Shown in pieces: positions 10,967 through 21,032 of a stretch of 64,000 nucleotides of DNA; the stretch's first letter is position 1, and every line of letters starts with the position of its first letter. The position numbers and the translations under genes were made by a program. Under the pieces are notes generated by a model. The model had not been told where the DNA came from, ran no database searches, and saw only the letters and a list, made by a program, of their open reading frames with translations. The DNA is from Cladochytrium replicatum (Eukaryota; Chytridiomycota; Chytridiomycetes; Cladochytriales; Cladochytriaceae), in the NCBI GenBank assembly GCA_025526935.1, contig JAHLKD010000005.1, positions 434,001 to 498,000 of the forward strand. The letters are read 5' to 3'.

Positions 10967-13900
10967 ATGGCGGGAAGGACTCGATCATCATTGACAAAGT
11001 ACTCACGAACGACCCCATCCCCATCAAATAGCAATACCCAAATTAAGAGCAAACGCTCAAAACGAGCTTCAATTACGGGACAATCCCTTCGAATATCAAG
11101 ATCCCCCGATACCCATACAGAACCACCAGAACGACGGGCAGTTGTGTATTGTGCTGCAGATTCAGAGTTACATCAATCAGAATCATCACGTCAGTTGTTT
11201 TCAAGTCCGACGGCAGAGCGATTCGACATTGCTGAAAAGCCACCAGACCAGAATCCTAATAGCCTGCGAAAAAGGAAAGGATTGAATCATCTACCGATTG
11301 GACAGAGTCGTCGTGGGGGTGTCTGATGGTGATGTTCATGCTGATATCCCCAGTGTGTCGGAACACGGTACGCCATGCAACAATAATTTTTCACGAATTG
11401 GGGAAGATCAGAGAAGGAGTAATTCGGAACGATCCCGGATTGGTGATGCTGATGAATGGCTGTCCAGTTTGGAATTTGCGGTTGAAGCAGACCTTGCGGA
11501 TGTTTATGAGGGCCTCGCTAACGGTCGCGCTCTATGGTACCCAATGGGACCTCCAAAGTCACTCTGATTTTGTTGATTACACTTCCTCTTTGTAGCCCGA
11601 TGGACTGGTCTCGCCTTGGACAAGTTGCAATAGTTAACTCCTTTGGACCACTTATACCTCAATTCAAGCGAAGGAGAAGCATTCCTTCAGGGAATTAAGC
11701 GGGTAAGCGATTGCGGATCACTTTGAACGTCTCCATAATACCATAGTTTTCAGGGAAGTATGTTTTGCTCATTTTCAGGCCTGTCAGCAATATGGCAAGC
11801 TCAAAAACGATACGCATTCCGCCACAATCGCACGATTCCCCGGTCAAACCCTTTAACGAATCCCAAAGCAATCTTGTGCATGTCGATACGGCTGTTGGCG
11901 TGCATTTTCAAAGACCAAATTGACCATGTTGTATGGGATTCTTCAGGGGAGAAAATTGTGACTGTGGATATTGCGGGTCGAATTGCAGTCTGGCAAATGC
12001 GTAGTCAGCGCAAGATGCTTTCTGGATGTGGATGACTTGGTAATTAAACTACGATGCATCTCAATTAACCTCACTAAAAAGAAATTGCATTCTACAGATA
12101 TTAAAGTTATTCCTGAGTCGGTCTGCAGCATACCGCTTTACAGCTGCAATTCGCCTTGCTGTGAGCCAACGACTTCGACTTTTCCAAATCAACACAGTAA
12201 TACCCCAACTGATGAGCATCTACGGCTTGCTCTGCGACAATTCTTGTCGACGTATGGGACTCTGGGAAGCTCTGTTTTGCACGTCAACTGGATCAATGAT
12301 TCGTCCAATTGCTTAACAATCGTTCTGGGATGTACAAAGTGGTCCCCGTCATCGTCAGGAGATCCAAAGGTTGATCGTTGTTCGGCTATCTTACTGTGGG
12401 AGCAGGAAGGACCGAGTTATGCGGATCATTCGTGGCGACTCATTTCTACGCGCCTCGTGGCCGGCGGATTTCCCACTAGTGTCCGAGTAGTCCACCCCAC
12501 CTTGGACTTTCCAGCAAAGACCCAGGGGGATTTCGGTAACGATTTCGATAACGTACTCGACGGACAATATTTCCCCGCACACGTCGCCATGTTTGGCCTC
12601 AGTGACGGAACTGTCCGTTGTTGACCATACCGTCGCTAGAGCCAACCTGGTTTGGGGCACATCACACTGTTGATCATACACGATTCGTAGATGAGTCGGG
12701 AAGTCGTAGGATGTCAGTTAATGTCGACTCAGCAGTCTCAACTATTTTAACTGCCGACAGACCACGAGATTATGGAGAACTGGTGAGAGGGAGAAACCGT
12801 GGGAGACCTCCAAAGTTCGTAGAACATTACGAGGTGGTGAGGGACGGCGATTATCTGGGGGATCAATTCAGATTGACACAAGCGGGGCTAACCCTACCGA
12901 CTCAGGCACGATTCCGTCTGCGTCGTTATTGGACACAACTGGCGAGAGAATGCCTACCTCAATCAATTGGGATCATAGAGGATCACGGACCTTACCGCAG
13001 TGGATAGATTGTTGCAGCAATCATGAGCCAACTGAAGACATATTGCTATCACTCGTTACATCAATAGCAATATCACCGTCAAGCGTGAGTTTCGTGTGTG
13101 CTCGGCTCGAGATAGGACATAGTGATCCAGCTGCCGGCATTTTCCTTGATAGTGGGTTCGCCAATTTGGAACAACCTCCTCCATGTGTGTTGGAGCGCAT
13201 CTCTGGCCGACAATCAAATGGAATCAGAATGAATGTGCAACATTCCGTGACAAATTTACAAAATGGTGACCGGGCTTCGCATGCTAGCGATGTAGAAGAC
13301 ATTGTGGAGACGCTGTCCAGGTTGTTTGTACTAGCCTTGCTAACGGGGTAGATCTCGCCGATTTGGTTGAGATAACAAGCGCGGAAGTCCGACATGGTGC
13401 AGCCCACGCAAGTGAGCTGTTCGCTCAGTAGATGATTTTTATATCGCCAGATAAAGAGATTGCGGAACAACTTACCGAGCGTCCTTCACCTATAACTTTA
13501 CTTTCCCATACTGGGACTCGCCGAAACTTGATACAGATTCTGCTCCTTATGTATTTTGCACGAACGAGCATTAGAGAATACCAAAATGCCGACAACAGCC
13601 GGTTGGAACTACTGCAGGCGGAATGGGCACGGGCACGCGACGAACTTACGGTTCGTAAGCATATGGCTGTGATCCGGGAGGATCTCAACAGGTTGAGGTC
13701 GGTGGAGCAAACCTTGAACCGATCGAGTTTACAATTTGAATTGTTCGGGAGAATATTGGTGGATTTCGATGGACATGTTTCGAGGGGGGAATCTGCTGAG
13801 GAAGAGGAGACGACGGGGGACTGTGATTGGTGGTGGGAGTCGCTGGCTCGGGAAGGAAGTGAGGAAGCTGAAAAGGAGTCTTGGCGAGAGCCGCTGGAAT

Positions 13901-14852
13901 CCACGCGCCAGCTGGTTAATTCCGTCAGGGTCAGAGTGCAAGATGAAGCTCGAATGTTTATTCATGGCACCCTACCACGCGGATACGAGCAAGCAGTTGC
14001 GTTTCTCCGGCGAAAAGTTGAATCGAGCATGACACAGCTATTTACCGAGCCCTCTGTGGACGCCGGTGCTGTAAGCGGGCCAAAAGAGTTATCTACGTTG
14101 GCAATGCTTGGGAATGTTGACACTGAGTGGCTAGGATTGCGGCGAATGCAGGAAGTTCCCGCGGCAAACTTGAATACTCTCCGCGCCAGCGCTCGTAAAG
14201 CTCGGCTAGAGTATCTCAAAGCTGTTCATGCTAATGGGTCAACAAACGATTTCTACAACCCTACAATGCGGCAGTTGCATGCGCAGGACATCGAGGAGCG
14301 GAATAGATTCTTCGAGCGCATGAGTGGAATAGATTCTTCGAGCGCATGAGTGGAATTAGATCAGACCTTGTCGACGAAGCTATCCTCATTCGTAGTCATC
14401 ATGATGTGATCACCAAGCGAAACCTGGATTATCAAAATGCGGTTCGGCAATGCACAAAGTGCTTTCACATGTCTGCAAGCCGCCAATCATATGCACCGTG
14501 CACCGGTCAGCCTGGCGACTCGGATCTTCTTTCTCCAAACGGCATCGCTTCCGACAACGACCGCAGAGATCACGACATATCGTGGATCGATGAGGTCTTG
14601 TCGCGGCGAGAGATAATCACTTCAGATCGGCGCAAGAAAGTGCGAGACCACACGGACGAGGTTGTCGCGGCAACTTCCACGTTTGATGGTGATATGACCA
14701 ACGGAGATGTATTTGATTGGGAGAGATGTGGGCCGAACGGGACAATTGCGAAAGCTGGGACGTTTCAGAGCGAAAAGGTGTCATGGTACGATCGGGCATG
14801 TAGATGTGGTGGACGGTGGAGGCTAGTTCTAGATTTGCCTGGGAGGAAATGA
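10967..14852 (+). CDS. Mediator subunit 16-like gene, reading frame interrupted
   Basis: Several open stretches in different frames together resemble MED16. A Ser/Arg-rich N-part starts at ATG 10967. A WD-type N-terminal half follows (MDWSRLGQVAIVN near 11600; VVWDSSGEKIVTVD near 11930; CSAILLWEQEG near 12390; MFGLSDGTV near 12600). A helical C-half leads to a terminal zinc-binding pair, CTKC near 14457 and CRCGG near 14805, as at the end of animal MED16. An intron at 11537-11595 is in phase. Three breaks are not explained by introns: near 12617 (one base), near 13348 in a G4 run, and a 26-bp duplication at 14301-14352; a stop at 13429 and the join near 11300 are unresolved. MED16 belongs to the Mediator tail, which links activators to RNA polymerase II. 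This is either a decayed gene or indel errors. Confidence 0.62.
14301..14352 (+). repeat. 26-bp perfect tandem duplication inside the MED16-like gene
   Basis: The 26-base unit beginning GAATAGATTCTTCG occurs twice, at 14301-14326 and 14327-14352, with no mismatch. Because 26 is not a multiple of three, it shifts the frame: one copy gives ...FFERMSGIRSDLVDE and continues to the gene's zinc motifs, while two copies run into TGA at 14347. Confidence 0.92.
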
Positions 14853-14868
14853 TTCCAAAGCTCCATCA

Positions 14869-16118
14869 TTACCAGCGAGCAGGATGGTTTTCAACTAAGC
14901 GAAAACGTGACAGCTTTAATTCAGGAGTACAAAGCCCATGACATTTCAAACCAGGACGCGACCGCCGAAACCTGCTTCGTTTAGCCTCCAAAAGGCCGCC
15001 AGTAGCATTTGCAATCGAGCTCTCGTCAAGATTGGGACCAGGACGTTCAATGTCAGTCACCGACGGACGATCAACAACGTCAAATACAATCCCACCATCA
15101 AGAGATCGATTCAGTGTGCCATCAGTTACTTCGACTTCGCAACGTACAGGAGTGAACCTGAACAACGGTCGCCCCCTGACATACGTGTGAAGACCGAAGC
15201 AAAACATATCAATTAACGGATCCCTTCGAAAACGCTGAAGGTCTACGTATCTGCACTAGACCTTTCTTCTATGCGGGCATTTGGTGGCTCCAACAAACGT
15301 ACATATCCGCAGTTTGCTGGAGTTTGGGAGTTGGAGGGATTGCTGTTCCAGCACCTCGGTATTCCACGAATCGATACAGTTCTTTCAAGATTCGACGTCC
15401 GTCGTTTTCGCCAAGCTCTCTAAGCGCTTCTCTGAGCTGACTTTCGATGCGTTCACTTTCTAATGCAAACGTTCGATCTCCATGGAAACCGTACCCAGTA
15501 TCAGCGAAAGCATAATTTTTTCAGGTTCAGGCTGGTCAAGTGTTGAACGGGCTCGGGTGTTCTCTGAGACTCTGATAGCGGTTGACGAATCTTTCTCCAA
15601 ATCGATTAACACTGTCAAAATTTGCGTCGTTGATGAGAAGGATGGGGTAATTCTTCTGATTTGTCAGTTGAAGGAAGATCCTTTGATTCTTTGAACAGCT
15701 GTCGAACAAGCTGTGCATCCGGGTATATCTTGAAAGTAAATTCGAGCTTTTCCAAATCACCAGTATTCTGTGGTAATCGATAAAAGCGGATTGGTAGCAG
15801 CAAGCCACTTTCTGTCAAGTCATGTAACTCTGGTTTTGGCTGACAACTAGTCATGCAGACATACGATCCGGTATGTGTATTGAACGGAAGCAACATTCCG
15901 AGCTGCAAATTATCGCCCCGAATCGCATCACGTGCCATGTGTCGCAGTTCTACACGTGATGCTCGTGGCCCAGCTCTCAACGAAACGAACAACACGAACG
16001 ACGCGAGACTCTCTGCAGTTCTGCAATAATAGGAGCATTGGCGAGTGACTTCTGGCCCTAGGACGACCCCTGATAGCACACTATCCCATACCGACATATC
16101 TCGGAACCCGCTCTGCAT
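14869..16118 (-). CDS. Conserved-looking protein of unknown function
   Basis: ATG at 16118 opens a frame of about 165 residues (MQSGFRDMSVWDSV..., a middle rich in Leu and charged residues). Further coding-like stretches follow: PEPEKIMLSL near 15510, then GFHGDRTFALESERIE and RILKELYRFVEY near 15450-15340, then RDPLIDMFCFGLHTYVRG near 15205, ending at TAG 14869. The exon at 15205 can be reached by a GTACGT...TAG intron. The join near 15515 lacks an intron: restoring one A in the A6 run would give a smooth reading (EKNYAFADTGYGFHGDR), so an indel error is likely. I do not recognise a domain; no signal peptide or membrane segment is evident. The gene is convergent with the MED16-like gene, 16 bp apart, and divergent from the PHD gene. 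Confidence 0.5.
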
Positions 16119-16284
16119 TCATTCGCTACTGTAGAGGACCCAATCCATACCCCAATCACTCCACCCCCATCGTCCGTGTCTCGCCAAACGTCATTGTGCC
16201 TCTACACCCCCAAGCAAATCATATCCTTGGCTTGAAAATTACTCGAGTTGACTTATTCTTACTGTTCGATCTGCGTATCACAAG

Positions 16285-18239
16285 ATGTACCGTAAGTTAT
16301 CGGCAAACCTCCACCGATCCAGACCTCCGTCATGGTGCTTTCAGCCCCGCAGCAGCATAGGCTGCAAACTGCTGTGCTCAGACATCCTGTCTGACTTCAT
16401 ATATGTGCATTTCTGGTGCTATTCGCTCATCTTCACTCCTCCACTCTGTAGCTGCGGTGCCACGCCGGACTGAACGCACTCGCCATCAAGTCAACTACAT
16501 CCAGCCTGCTCTCAGTGATGAATTGATCGAAGATGAGGAGACGATGCAAGACGATGACGGAAACGGAGAAGACGAAGTGACCCGATGTGTCTGTGACACT
16601 ACAGGTAATGACCCATCCCAAGGACTCGGTCCTCCACTTAACGACACGCATGGTGCTTACTTTACACTTTTCGTTTTTCAGAGCCTTCAGAATACATGAT
16701 TCAGTGTGAAAGTTGTGAAGTTTGGCAACACTGCGAATGCATCGGCATCACCCGGAAGAACACACCTAAGCACTATTACTGTGAAGAATGCCGTCCTATC
16801 AACCACATTGTGTACAGGTGAGTTTAATTTCCAAAGAGATACCTTCAAAAGTGTGATATCACTAATCAACTGTATTGATCATCTCCTTTCCACCTGATCC
16901 ACTCATAGACTCGGAGTATTGAAGAACCAAGTACCTCCGCGCGCTTCTACGACTACAGGTGTGAACAGCAGTACTTCATCATCAACATCCAGTAGAAGTA
17001 ACAGCTCCGCTGGCGCAACCGCAGTTGGACCCTCCCCTAGGAAACGAAACACGAACAACAGCAGAGAAGCGGCTTTGTTCCCTGCATCATCTTCACAGCG
17101 TGCAAACTCACCTCAGACCGACCGACAAAACTCACCAGAAGTGAAGCCCTCAAGCACTACCACAAAACGAAAGCGAGGAAGCCAAGATGACAGCACTGAG
17201 AGTACCAACACAAAACGTAAGCGATCAAATGAGGGCACCAACAGAAATGGTAAGAAAATTTAAGGGAAACAACGTATTGAAGTTCTGAATCATGTTTGTA
17301 GGTCAGTCTGGTGCTTCGAAAAGCCCGACACCTGAGACCGACGCCTTAGTCAACCAATCTCCTCAAGACCCCACCATCGATTCTTCAAACAACACTGAAT
17401 CTAAAGTACCCGCCGATACTGATTCGATCTCACCAACTGGAACAACAACTCGCAAATCCAAGGCTGTGTCTATCAAACGCAAACGAGACAACGCAGAAGG
17501 AAGTGTTGAACCTAGCTCAGAGCCTCCCCAACGACGAGCACGCACACAAGACCCTTCGCAAGACCCCACGAATCCCGAAGCTACCCAACAACCTGAATCC
17601 CGCGCTGGAACTCCTTCAGCGGCAGCACCCCCCGCACCCGCACCCACCACTTCAGAGCGAACTACCAATGGAAAGCGAACGGCAAACAACGACACAAACA
17701 CAACAGCAGGCAAGAAGGGTCGGAAGGACGCACAACCAACACGTTCCACAGGGAACCACCGTGGTACCAAGTCCCGCCGTGGGAATCACAACGGGCACTC
17801 AGGTCGCGGAAGGAAAGATACAGAGTCGTCTCCAACAAATGGGCATCGTGCCCGTCGAGAGAGATCCACATCACCAACCTTCAAGCCTCGGGAGCCGAAC
17901 CCTCGCGCCACGATCGCGGAGATGAAGAAGCGTCTCAAAACGATCTCGGACTACATTGCGCGGGTGCAAATTGTGACGGCAGCGCAGGATGGGTCTCGGA
18001 AGTCGGCGTCGAAGAGTCCGGCGGTCAGCGCTACATCGGATGAGAAGGTCGAGGCTGGAGCTAATGGGCAGGCACAGATGGCAGAGAATGGAGGGCAGGT
18101 TGAGGAAACGAGTATGAGCGTGTTGGACCGGTTGAGTTACCACATCCACCAGTTTCAGAACAAGTACGCAGACAAGGTTGGTCTGGCTGGCGGGGTGGGG
18201 CAATTGAACGGAGCATCGGCCGTGGTCGTCGGAAACTGA
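16285..18239 (+). CDS. PHD-finger protein (Cti6-like chromatin reader)
   Basis: Five exons fit: 16285-16291, 16452-16604, 16682-16817, 16909-17249 and 17302-18239. The first exon is only seven bases (ATGTACC) before a consensus GTAAGT donor; the join gives Met-Tyr-Pro-Ala-Val. An acidic stretch ([13 protein letters not shown]) precedes one PHD finger: [20 protein letters not shown], then YYCEEC, keeping the C4-H-C3 ligands. The finger resembles those of fungal Cti6/Rxt1-type subunits of the Rpd3L histone deacetylase complex. The rest, about 430 residues, is low-complexity Ser/Thr/Asn/Pro with repeated basic clusters (KRKRG, KRKRS, KRKRD), then a helical C-terminal part with [18 protein letters not shown] and [19 protein letters not shown]. 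Chromatin binding is inferred from the family; complex membership is not shown. Confidence 0.8.
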
Positions 18240-18680
18240 AAAATGATACCGGAAAGATTAATCTCGTATTCTTGAAGCGTTTTTATTTAGAATGTGGATA
18301 CCTCTCTGCATAACCTTCTTGCCCTCTGACGGCCGTCTGACGCTTTCCAGCTATCATTATTTGTTTATTTTATACTAATCTTGTTCTTCACTCAGCTTTT
18401 CTTCCATCTCAACAACTCCTTTATTTTATCTTTTTGACACATAAATGAATGTAGTAGACCTCGTTGTGCACCAATCTATATCTATATTTACAGGCAAAGG
18501 ATAATGGGACAGCCAGAATGACAACCGGAAAGTAAATAGATGGCGCACGTTCAATGGGTAAATATCGAGCAGGGAACTGAGCTGCAGAAATATAAAAGGG
18601 AAAACGACAAGGGGAAACAAGAAATAAAAATAAACATTTTCGAAATCCATCAAATGCTTCGACTCATTCGAACTTTACTC
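18240..18680. other. Convergent 3' intergenic region
   Basis: AT-rich sequence between the PHD gene (plus) and the transporter gene (minus). No reading frame stands out. It should contain the 3' UTRs of both. Confidence 0.5.
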
Positions 18681-19950
18681 TTACACCAGACCATACATCA
18701 TGACAGCGAAGACAACAACCGTCGCACCGACCACAAACTCTGGCTTCGGCTGCACACCCCATACAGCAGCTTCGATGGCCGCCGAAACAATAATGGAGAC
18801 CGCCGTAGCGAAGCTCTTCAGGATATTGTCGGCGTACTTGACAACTACGGCGACCAACAAGCCGCCAAGAGCTTGCGATGAGATAACAACACATGTGAGA
18901 GGAGTATATCCTTGAAATAACCCACTCGCAAAGATTGCCCGATGGTCGGTGATCCACATTGCTACAAACGAAAAAAACGTCCCAAATAGTCCGAGCTACA
19001 TAGACCATCAGTAAGAGGTGTCAGTGAAAAAGCTGCTGAATCCTCACCTGTATATTTCTACACCACACAGTCGGCGGAGAGCCACCAGCGGCCTTCCCTG
19101 TCGCAGACTTCATCGATCGTTCAAAATACACTCCCGCAAATCCAGAACTCAGGGCCGCAGCCGCGACCGCACCGAACCCGACAGCCGCATGTCCCGCCCC
19201 ACCCATTCCCGCCCCCGCTTTCCCCGGCCCAAGCTGCACAAGCGCGACCCCAAGCGTCAGCAGCAGCAGCGCCATCCACTTCCCAACCGAAAGCCTCTTC
19301 CCCATCAACACCACTGCAAAGAGCGCCGTCGTAAGTGTTTTGGACTGGTAGAGCACCTGGAACGTGCCCGAGTTGAGGTTCGAGAGCGCCAGATATAGTA
19401 GTTGACTCTGGATCGTGTATATAGCGGCCGGGACGACCATGCGAAGTGTGTCTGGGTGTCGGACTTGACGTGAGAGGACTGCGAGTGTACGTGGGACGTT
19501 GAAGTGATTCTGTGAGAGCGTCGCTAGGATGCAGGTGGTGAGTTTGAGGAGTTCGGAGAGGAAGACGGCGGTTGAGGCGAGGTACATTTTCGAGGTGGGG
19601 TTGGGTTGGGAGCGAGTGTAGCGCATGAGGATGACGTTGGCGCTGCTTTGGACGACGAGGATGATCAGACTCGAGTATTTGAAGATGGTGGAGGCGACGG
19701 GTGGGGTTGGGGACGAATGGATTTTGATTTCTTCGGGATCGACGAGGAGAGCCTGCTCCTCCCGGGATTTAGGTGCGCTTCTCCTTTGCACTGGCCCTTG
19801 TGAATTTTCGAAGGAAGGGAAGACTGATTCGATGGCGCTACCGGTGCGCTGTTGAATCGAGTTATTGAAGTATGTGCTCTTGTTGCTTTTGAATAAGCGC
19901 AGGCTGTTTGGAGAGAAATTTGAGAATCCTGATATCGTGAATAAATACAT
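18681..19950 (-). CDS. Nucleotide-sugar transporter, SLC35A type (UDP-galactose/UDP-GlcNAc family)
   Basis: Two exons (19950-19048 and 18995-18681) join across a 52-bp intron in phase, giving about 405 residues. After a polar N-terminus of about 85 residues come around ten hydrophobic segments. Family signatures are clear: an early TM with IILVVQSSANVILMRYTR, SKMYLASTAVFLSELLKL, IYTIQSQLLYLALSNL, TFQVLYQSKTLTTALF, GVYFERSMK, WCRNIQLGLFGTFFSF, and the terminal VVVKYADNILKSFATA. This is the Nuc_sug_transp fold that carries a UDP-sugar into the Golgi in exchange for UMP. The exact substrate (UDP-Gal, UDP-GlcNAc or CMP-sialic-like) cannot be read from the sequence. The N-terminal extension is longer than usual, and an upstream exon with another start is possible. 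Confidence 0.9.
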
Positions 19951-21032
19951 TCAGGTTAACCTGCTGGACAACAGCTGAGAGACCAAACTATTGGGACGGC
20001 AACGGTGGCAGTAGTAATGCATCGAATTCCTGTTTTCGGCCTTCCCGACATGGACGCAGCCGCAGTGTTGCCAGTAGTTGCATTTCTCGCACTGGACCAT
20101 GTCGTTCGTGGGCTCTGTCCGTTTTGTCAGAACACTCCGCGCAACCCGAACGGTTCATCCGACATACCAATTCGCCGGCAAACGCATCGCATCCATTCGC
20201 TGTCTACATGGCTGCAATCGCTCCTGAGAGAGTCGTCGTCCGACTCTACGGTGTCCACGTTGAGCATCAGGTGGCGGTCTGCGGGTGCGTTGTCAGTGGC
20301 CATCAGAGCACAGTAAGCCCCTCCGTGGGAACAAAAAATTGCATCCTGAAAAACATAACGAATGCTCAATATTAGTAAGTTGGACTTGTCAATTATGCCC
20401 TTAATCTTTCGAAGAAGATTATCGTTAATTTTAACAGGCGGCACTTGAGTGTAGAAAAAGAATGCGAAGGGCTTCACTAAGGGGAAGATACAATTTCACC
20501 CCAATATCCAGAGAATTCGAATTCCAAATGAATATCTTGGAGTTGGAGGTAAATAATTCGGTCTTGCGTTGATTAGAGCACTGGCTTGTGTAAATAACAT
20601 GCGGAGACACTGCTTATCAAGGAAAACAGTTGGGAAAGATTCGTCACCATAGTTCTCCAAATTCTTAAACGCCGCTACTTCAGCGAACATGGATTCAGAC
20701 ACCGAGTTCTTGCTCTGGACTAGTGTTGTTGTTTCTTCAGCATCTACAATTGGATTAGTTGTGGCCCTCTCATGGAGTACCCAATATTGTGGAAAGAATG
20801 GCCGCCCTCCGTTACCTTTGGCCACGTAAGGACACCAAATATGATCACAACGGGATTAGTGACCACTCTCTCTGTTGCCACGATGCACAGTACCTTTTCC
20901 CTATTCGGTGACTCTTTTCCCTTCAAAATTTGTGTCTCCTGTGTGGCGTTAAAGAATTTGTCCCTGAATTCAACCATCGCGCAGTGTTCAAACACTAGAG
21001 TGTCGTGCATAGAGTGTGCTGCCTGACCTTCG
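19951..21032. other. Unresolved stretch with possible minus-strand gene
   Basis: About 1.1 kb. On the minus strand an ATG at 21010 starts MHDTLVFEHCAMVEF... and a coding-like stretch continues in another frame around 20825-20496 (PFFPQYWVLHERATTNP, DESFPTVFLDKQCLRML), then weaker frames to 20127. This may be a small intron-containing gene, but I recognise no domain. Its ATG would lie only 22 bp from the start of the plus-strand RhoGEF gene, which makes that start doubtful. Confidence 0.3.

Noticed and set aside
13425-13904. Minus frame of 159 codons (Ser-rich) opposite the MED16-like gene
   Set aside because: Ser-rich antisense of an acidic/Arg coding segment; the plus strand explains it better.
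17363-17770. Minus-strand frame of 135 codons opposite the PHD gene
   Set aside because: It mirrors a low-complexity Ser/Thr/Pro exon and has no independent protein features.
20005-20316. Plus-strand frame of 103 codons upstream of the RhoGEF gene
   Set aside because: No domain, no supported splice links, and overlaps competing minus-strand frames of equal weakness.
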